43,891 nucleotides of DNA from Lactarius indigo. Taxonomy: Eukaryota > Basidiomycota > Agaricomycetes > Russulales > Russulaceae. Each line of letters opens with the position of its first letter. Position 1 is the first letter of the stretch. Position numbers and translations under genes: made by a program. Location: NCBI GenBank assembly GCA_025766275.1, contig JAFKAC010000255.1, positions 1-43,891 on the forward strand, written 5' to 3'. Below are positions 38,208 through 43,891 of the stretch, piece by piece. The notes beneath the pieces were generated by a model. It made no database searches. It saw only the letters and a list, made by a program, of their open reading frames with translations, and had not been told where the DNA came from.

Positions 38208-39392
38208 TGTACGGAGTGATGTCCGTTGTGAGTTCGTGGCGGAGAGGATTCGGTGTTGAAGTTAAGTTAAAGGGGCTTAGCGAGCCAAAAGGGGAGTGGG
38301 CGGGATCGAAGGTGGCAGGACGTGGCGAGGCGACGGCGGGCTGGAGTCCGAAGTTGATAGTTCGGGCACTAGCAGATGGCTAAGATGAAAGCGAGGTCGA
38401 GGGTTATGGCTTTGGGCGACAGCTGACTGGAAGACCGAGTGTAGCGGCTCAGCTGACAATGACGAAGGCGACGGCGAAGGTAGGCCGTGGCGAAGTGACG
38501 GCGGACAGGAGTCCGAAATTGACGACTCGGATGTTGAAGATGATAGCTGCTTGTTGCGAGGGCTTCGGACTAGCGCGGCGAGGATTAAAACTTAGAGGCA
38601 GACAAAGGAAGAGAAGAGGTGAACAACGGTTCATTCCTGAGTCAGAGAGAGCGTCTTAAATACATGGAAGCCAGTATGCGACGCGATCTGAGGCTAAGTC
38701 GAACGTATAGTGCGAGTAATGGTAGGGGGACGGAGGGGAAACAGAATGGACGGTGAACAGGACGACGAACGAAAGTGGCACAGGTACGAGCTAGCAGGGG
38801 ATATGGGCGCGACCATGAGGAGAGCACCCTCCTGAATGACAATGGGAATCCTTCTCCGACTCCAACGGCGGCGCAGAGGCTCGCGCGATTTTCAACGGCG
38901 TCTTGTGAGCGGGTAGGAGAACTGACCAGGTGGATCAGCGGGAGACAAGGGTGGAGACATAGGTTAGTGGAGTGAAAAAGGAGTGTGACAGGTTGAAAGA
39001 AATCGACTATGATCGACGCGGGAATGGGCGATGCGAAGAAAGGATGGGTCGGGCTGATGTTTGAGGCATGAGGCCTGGTGGTGATCTGCGGGTGTCCGGG
39101 GTCAGACAGGGCAGCGGCGACGACGTGAGGGAATAGAGGGATGACGAGACGGAAAAGATTGAAACAGAGACGATGCGGCAAGGGTTGGATTATGAGTAGT
39201 ATTAGCGTATGAGAGGGGGAATAAGGAAACGATGAGAACGAGGTCGGAAGGGACGGAGAGTGAAATATGCAAACGGCGACGATTTGACTTGAAATCCGGT
39301 GGCTGCAGTGGCTGAAGGATTTAGTTAACCGAGTATGGCCGAAACTAGCGAAAATAGACGTATTCGGGCCCAGAGCCCGAGGTATCCTTACA
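38208..39392. mobile_element. Insertion 'H' (1,185 bp), probable solo LTR
   Basis: It begins TGTACGGAG and ends TCCTTACA, with imperfect inverted ends. It is flanked by a 4-bp duplication GCGT (38204-38207 and 39393-39396). Element A (near 5085) has the uninterrupted site. There is no recognisable coding sequence. TATTTAAG on the minus strand near 38664 hints at leftward transcription. It could also be a non-autonomous DNA element, as 4-bp duplication and terminal inverted repeats are compatible with that. Confidence 0.65.
38321..38530. repeat. Direct repeat inside insertion H
   Basis: Units of about 45 bp at 38321-38365 and 38486-38530 share CGTGGCGA, GACGGCGG and AGGAGTCCGAA-like cores in the same order. 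Confidence 0.55.
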
Positions 39393-39396
39393 GCGT

Positions 39397-42379
39397 CAGC
39401 TGCGTGGTTGCGAGGGGAATGGGAGATAGCTTATCCGTCCAGTCCGCTCGTGGGTTATACCCCATCAGAAGTTGAAACGGCGATTCCTTTGTGTGTTCAT
39501 GTGGCCAGTTGTTGTGCGCGAATTCAGCGATTGGTAGATAAGCTTCCCAGTTGTCCTGCCGCTCATTTACCCAGAAGCGTAGGTACTGTTCCAGCCACTG
39601 GTTAGTCCGCTCGGACTGTCCATCAGTGCGTGGATGATATGCGGTCGATATGTTCTGTTGGATCCCCAGAATGCGGCATACTTCTCTGGTAAACTTGGAT
39701 GTAAAACGTGGGTCGCGGTCGCTTATTATTTTGCGCGGCAATCCGAATCGTTTGAACACTTGGGCGATATATAGACTCGCTGTTTCTTCTGCGGTGATTT
39801 CTTCTCGGCACGGGATAAAGATTGAGGCTTTGCTACAATCGTGGTCTGTGACAGTTAGTATACTGTCATACCCCTTAGAGACCAGAAGTTTGGTGATGAA
39901 GTCTACCGCCACTGTATGAAACGGCATGGCTTCCAGTATTGGTGCGATGGGATGTAGCGCGGCTCGTATGGGTCTTGTGTTGACTTTATTTCTCTGGCAT
40001 TCTGCGCAGCCTTGCACGTATTCATATACATCCTTTCGGAGTCGCGGCCACCAGTAGTGCCTCTCCAGGATGCGTTGGGTTTTCGCAATCCCCGGATGGC
40101 CGTGTATTGGCAAGTCGTGATGGTCGTGTATCAGTACTCGCTGAGTCGATGCTGGCCCTGTGATTACGAACCTGCCGTCCTTGTACCATTCTCCCTGTAT
40201 TTTCTTAAGGCGATGAGGGTCGATCCACATTTTGATCACCTCCTCGTCTTGTTGATGGCGTGGTTGCAGTAGATTTGGGTTGGCGATGAAGGTTCGCGCG
40301 GTGTTAAGGGTTCGTACAAAGATTTCGGGGGGTAGGACCACCACTTCGCTGTTGTCCTCGACGCCTTGGTCGTAATCCGGTCGTCTTGACAGTGCATCTG
40401 CCCGCCCATTGTTCTTTCCCTTAATGTGGTGAATCTCGAAGTCGTATTCAGAGAGTTCGAGTACTTCCCTGGCGACTCGCCTGCTAATCTTCTGTGGCGA
40501 CTTCCAGTATTGTAGGTTTAGGTGGTCCGAATAGATTTTAATTTTGTGAGGGGCCCCTGCGAGAAGCGGTCGCCAGTTCCGTAGGGCCTTAACTATTGCG
40601 AGCAGCTCCAGGTCGTAGATGTCGTAGTTTCTTTCGGCTTCGGAGAGCGTCGCCGAGTAATAACCTATAGGATGTCGCTTGCCGTCAGATTTCTTTTGTA
40701 GTAATACGGCTCCCACCGCATAGCCCGAAGCGTCTACTTCTAATTCGAATGGGTCTTGGAGGACGGGGTGTGCTAGCACCGGTTCTTCCGTCACGAGTCG
40801 TTTTAGGGTGTTGAACGCTTGTTCTTCTTCTTCGGTCCACCGCCATTCTTGGTCTTTCGTGTTAGTTTTAGTGAGTGGCTTTGCGTGAGTTGCGAAACCG
40901 CGGATAAAAGGTCTGTAAAAGTTACAGAAGCCGAGGAAGGAGCGGACGTCTTTGACTTTGTTGGTGTTGGCCAGTCCTTGATTCCTTGAACTTTTACAGG
41001 GTCCATTCGGGTCACCCCCCTTTCAAGGATTACCCCCAGGTAATCCATCCTGCGGTTGATGGAATAGGCATTTTTCGAGTTTGAAGTAGAGGTCGTGCTC
41101 CTCCACAACGCGCAAGACATTGCGGACGGCATCTACATGGGCCGCTAGGTCCGTGATCGAAGTGAGTAGCAATACCAATGTCGTCCATATAGACGCGTAT
41201 GGTAGTGCCAAGGCGTTCATGCTTCGCTATAGTGTCGCGATAGATGTGGTTCATCATAGCTTGGAAGGTAGCGGGGAGTTAGTGAGCCCGAAGAACATGA
41301 CTGTGGGTTCGAAGAGTCCGATTTGGTCTTGAACGCCGCCTTCTCTTGGTTGCCGTCACGGATGCGTATGTTGTTGTAGCCCCACCTGATGTCGAGCTTT
41401 GTATAAATATGGGCATTACTGAGATCAAGGATAAGGTCTTGTATTAACGGTAGCGGGTATTGATTCCGAATGGTGTGGGAGTTGACGACCCGGTAGTCCT
41501 GTACCGGGCGTAGTTTTCCGTCCTTCTTTTAATGAAGAAAAAGGGGATGCGTACGGAAAATAGAGGGACGTAGGTACCCTTGCTTCAGTTTCTCGTCTAG
41601 GAATTCCTTGAGGTCGCCTCCTTCTTTTTGGGTCATAGGGTAGATCTTGCAGTCGATGGCGGCCGGCGCGGATGTTTGAAGTCTATTGCATGGTCCCACG
41701 GCCTTGCCGGGGGAAGCGGTGCGAGGCTTGCTCGTTGAAAAGTCTGGTAAACATTGCGTATTCTTGAGGGAGTATTGCTGCCGTTTGCTGTTGCTTTGCT
41801 TGTATGGCCAATTCCGTCGAGGTGGTGGCCTTAGCGAACGTTTCTTCTTCCAGCTCCCGACAATGTCTTCCTTTTCAGCCAAAATGAGGGCTCGAATAGT
41901 TGTTTTTGATAGCAGTGTTTCGCTAGTTGCCAATACTATAGGCTGCATATCGGGGTGTATGGTGGCAGTGGCCCAGCTGATCGTTGGTTCGAATGCGCTT
42001 AACCATGGATAGCCTAGCACCATGTCTTCGCTTCCAAGGTCAGTGATCAGGAAGGTCATTTGCTTTATCTGCCCTCGTGTTTTCACTTCTAGGTTAACAT
42101 AATGAGTGATTAACCCAGCTTTATTTTCCGTGTTGTCTATATTCCATATCTTGCGAGGCGTGTCCAGCGGCTGTGTCTGGATGCCAGCCTGTTTGGCCAG
42201 GTTGGGTCGGATGAAGTTGTCGGTCGCGCCAGAGTCGACTAGCGCATTGTTTCAGTCGTTTGGTAATTTGTACGGACAGTCACTGGAATTCTCATAGATC
42301 GATAGCGCGTTGTCACAATTACAGAATTACATTGAAGGGCCCTCACCCAGACTGACGGGTTCAGGCGTCCCGAAAACCC
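39397..42379 (-). pseudogene. pol: Pol of element D, protease to integrase
   Basis: The frame opens at the GGGTTTT heptamer 42373-42379. It encodes protease (SGATDNFI near 42225), GYPWLSAF, RT with VYMDD near 41190 and RNase H (LEVDASG near 40750). The HHCC finger (HGHPG...CAEC, with CGA kept where A has TGA) and the integrase core (DFITKLL, SDRDPRF, TDGQSE) follow, to 39397. An open run of 468 codons spans 39388-40794. Upstream, single-base deletions occur near 40858, 40962, 41275, 41320, 41527, 41690, 41862 and 42246. They are mostly in short homopolymers. Confidence 0.85.
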
Positions 42380-43891
42380 TCTTTCCCCCATAGATCTTGA
42401 AGTATAAGATCTTTTACTTCATCCGTGCTGTTGGCCACCTGCGTGAGCCATTCTTTGGCCTGCTCTCCCGCTGTTTTCGTGCTTGCCGCGTTGATTTGGG
42501 GTGCGGGTGTTACGCTCGGTGCTGGTGACATGTACCCAGGTAGCGACGGCGCGTACTGCGATGGCGCGTACTGTGAAACGGGCCCTTGAGGATATCCCGT
42601 TGTCTCAGTCATGCGGCTGCTGGATGGGGCAGCCTGCCATTGTTGCTGCGTACGTGGATATGGGCAATTTCGTGAGAGGTGGCCGGGAGCGTGACAATTA
42701 TAGCAAAGGACATTCCTTAAGTCCCTTCGAGATCCTCCTCTCCCTCGTCCTCTAGCCCCCGTCCCCCCTCGGCGGGAACGGTGGTGTCGTCCAGTCGCGG
42801 TGTGGTAGTTTGTTAAAATCGATATCTTCGGACCCCACGAGCCTCACTTTTGCGCGGTCAGCCGAGGTGTCCATTGCCCACGGGTTGGTTTGCGGTAAGT
42901 TCTGCGGGAGTGTCCATCCCGCATTACCGCCTTGCTTCTTCGGTTGCGTTGTCGTATTTTTGTACTCATTGAGTCGCGCTTTAAGGTGAATATAGTTCTT
43001 CTGCCGCTTGAGGACGGCCCTTTTCCAGTCGTCGAACGTGACAGGGTCGTCAAACTGGAACGCATTTTGAACAGTTCCTTGGGCAGACCTGATGTGAAGA
43101 GGTCGATGGTTTGGGGTTCGTTAAGGCGGTAGTGAGCTTTCCGCGCGAGCTGCTCAAAGTCATTGACGTACTTGTCAATGTCTTCCCCTGTCATTTTATA
43201 CCCTTTCCGTAGTATAGCCTGGGCTTGTTCTCTTCTAGCGTGTTTTCGAACCTTTGGCTGAACCCATCAGCTACGGCGTTCCATAGTTCACGCGTGTAGG
43301 GATTTATCCCTCGTTGTATCTGCCTGTTGAGCCAGTTCAGGAAGGATAGGACCCATTCGCTGACCGCTCCGCCTTTGATGTAGGAAAGGAACAGAAGGCA
43401 TCTTCTGTAGTCGTTGTGCATGATAGGGGCGTCCAAATTCATGCCCCAATAGACATGCCACTGTGTCAGGAATTGGTCTACTTTGAGTCTGTCTCCGTCA
43501 AAAATGGAAGGTGGCTCGCCGGTTAATTTTTCGTTATGGTGTCCTCCTCCTCCGGCACCTCCACCACCTCCTCCTCCTCCGCCATCTCCCCCTCCACCTC
43601 CTGGCGGTCCCAGGGGTGGCATTCTTGGTGGTTCGGTTCTTCGCAGGTCAAACGGATGCCTCCCCCTGGTGGCGGTGGCGGGTCTTCGCCTGGTCCCCCC
43701 GTTCCTGGTGGGAGGTCTAATGCGGGTTGTCGCCCGGATGGGGGGTCTCCTCGGTCTGACCCTATTGCGCGGAAAATGGCTGCGTCGTCTGCAGTCATTC
43801 GTATACCGGTTTCGGGGTTGATGGGCATGAGGATTTCTCGTGCCTCTTCCTGAATTGCGCGCGCTTCTTCAATCGCAACTTCTTCCATTGC
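42361..43891 (-). pseudogene. gag: Gag of element D, central and C-terminal part
   Basis: It runs from the window end (codon 43891-43889, AMEEVAIEEARAI) to TGA 42363-42361. It includes the Pro/Gly hinge, the gag core and a CCHC knuckle near 42700. Single-base deletions lie near 43652 (GGG to GG), 43232 and 43068. The N-terminal part is at 1-534, joined exactly and in frame. The poly-Gly run is longer than in A. Confidence 0.85.

Larger units (their letters stand above)
35955..43891 (-). mobile_element. Element D, A-family copy, continues at window start
   Basis: It comprises the 3' LTR (35955-36441), polypurine tract, pol (split by insertion H) and gag to the last base. The remaining gag, primer-binding stretch and 5' LTR are at 1-1040. 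It is inserted in the tail region of E. The left flank is GTAAG, but the flank of the 5' LTR is CTAGC, so this cannot be one simple insertion event. It has many 1-nt deletions. Confidence 0.85.

Noticed and set aside
1..43891. Plasmid or virus because the contig looks circular
   Set aside because: No replication, partition or structural gene other than retroelement genes. The nest of insertions fits nuclear DNA.

Overview
The window is a nest of transposable elements, with no cellular housekeeping gene that I can support. The host is most likely a mushroom-forming basidiomycete (Agaricomycetes). The outermost unit is a Plavaka-type (KDZ/CMC-like) DNA transposase typical of those genomes, and everything else is Ty3/gypsy chromovirus (LTR retrotransposons whose Pol carries a chromodomain) or LTR debris.

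Layout, left to right. (1) 1-1040: 5' end of a minus-strand family-A copy (called D here), with gag running off the left edge and its 5' LTR at 554-1040. (2) 1041-2693: broken Plavaka transposase, whose last 37 codons reappear 23.7 kb away at 26428-26540. (3) 2694-26422: element C (minus strand, 577-bp LTRs, target duplication CATCC), inserted in the Plavaka coding region. (4) 2819-18607: element A (minus, 496-bp LTRs, duplication ACTAC), inserted in C's 3' LTR. (5) 10296-17456: element B (plus, 416-bp LTRs, duplication TGCAG), inserted in A's gag. (6) 7713-8512: solo LTR 'G' (800 bp, duplication TAGCA), inserted at A's protease/RT junction. (7) 26541-27680: no gene seen. (8) 27681-28789: 3' end of a degraded element F. 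(9) 28790-35954: element E (plus, an old decayed A-family copy) inserted in F. (10) 35955-43891: 3' part of minus-strand element D, inserted in E and itself interrupted by an insertion 'H' (38208-39392). The last base of the window joins the first base of the window exactly and in frame within D's gag, so the contig behaves as a circle.

The three younger families (A, B, C) share features that the standard Ty3 model does not cover. Each has an 11-nt stretch beside the 5' LTR that is exactly complementary to a site 33-34 nt downstream of the LTR TATA box, which predicts Tf1-style self-primed reverse transcription. Each gag leader and N-terminal gag domain contains no AUG in any frame over about 0.7-1.2 kb, with a GUG in strong start context at a homologous position. 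Each Pol continues past the chromodomain into a shared tail with a coiled-coil motif, and B, C and F end in CCHC zinc knuckles. A and C place gag and pro in -1 frames joined by slippery heptamers (GGGTTTT and GGATTTT). B is a single fused frame.

B and C have LTR pairs that differ at 2/416 and 3/577 positions, and A's at 4/496, so these are recent insertions. Most internal stops in A and B are CGA-to-TGA changes, consistent with CpG deamination or RIP-like mutation. All counts are by eye from the printed sequence.
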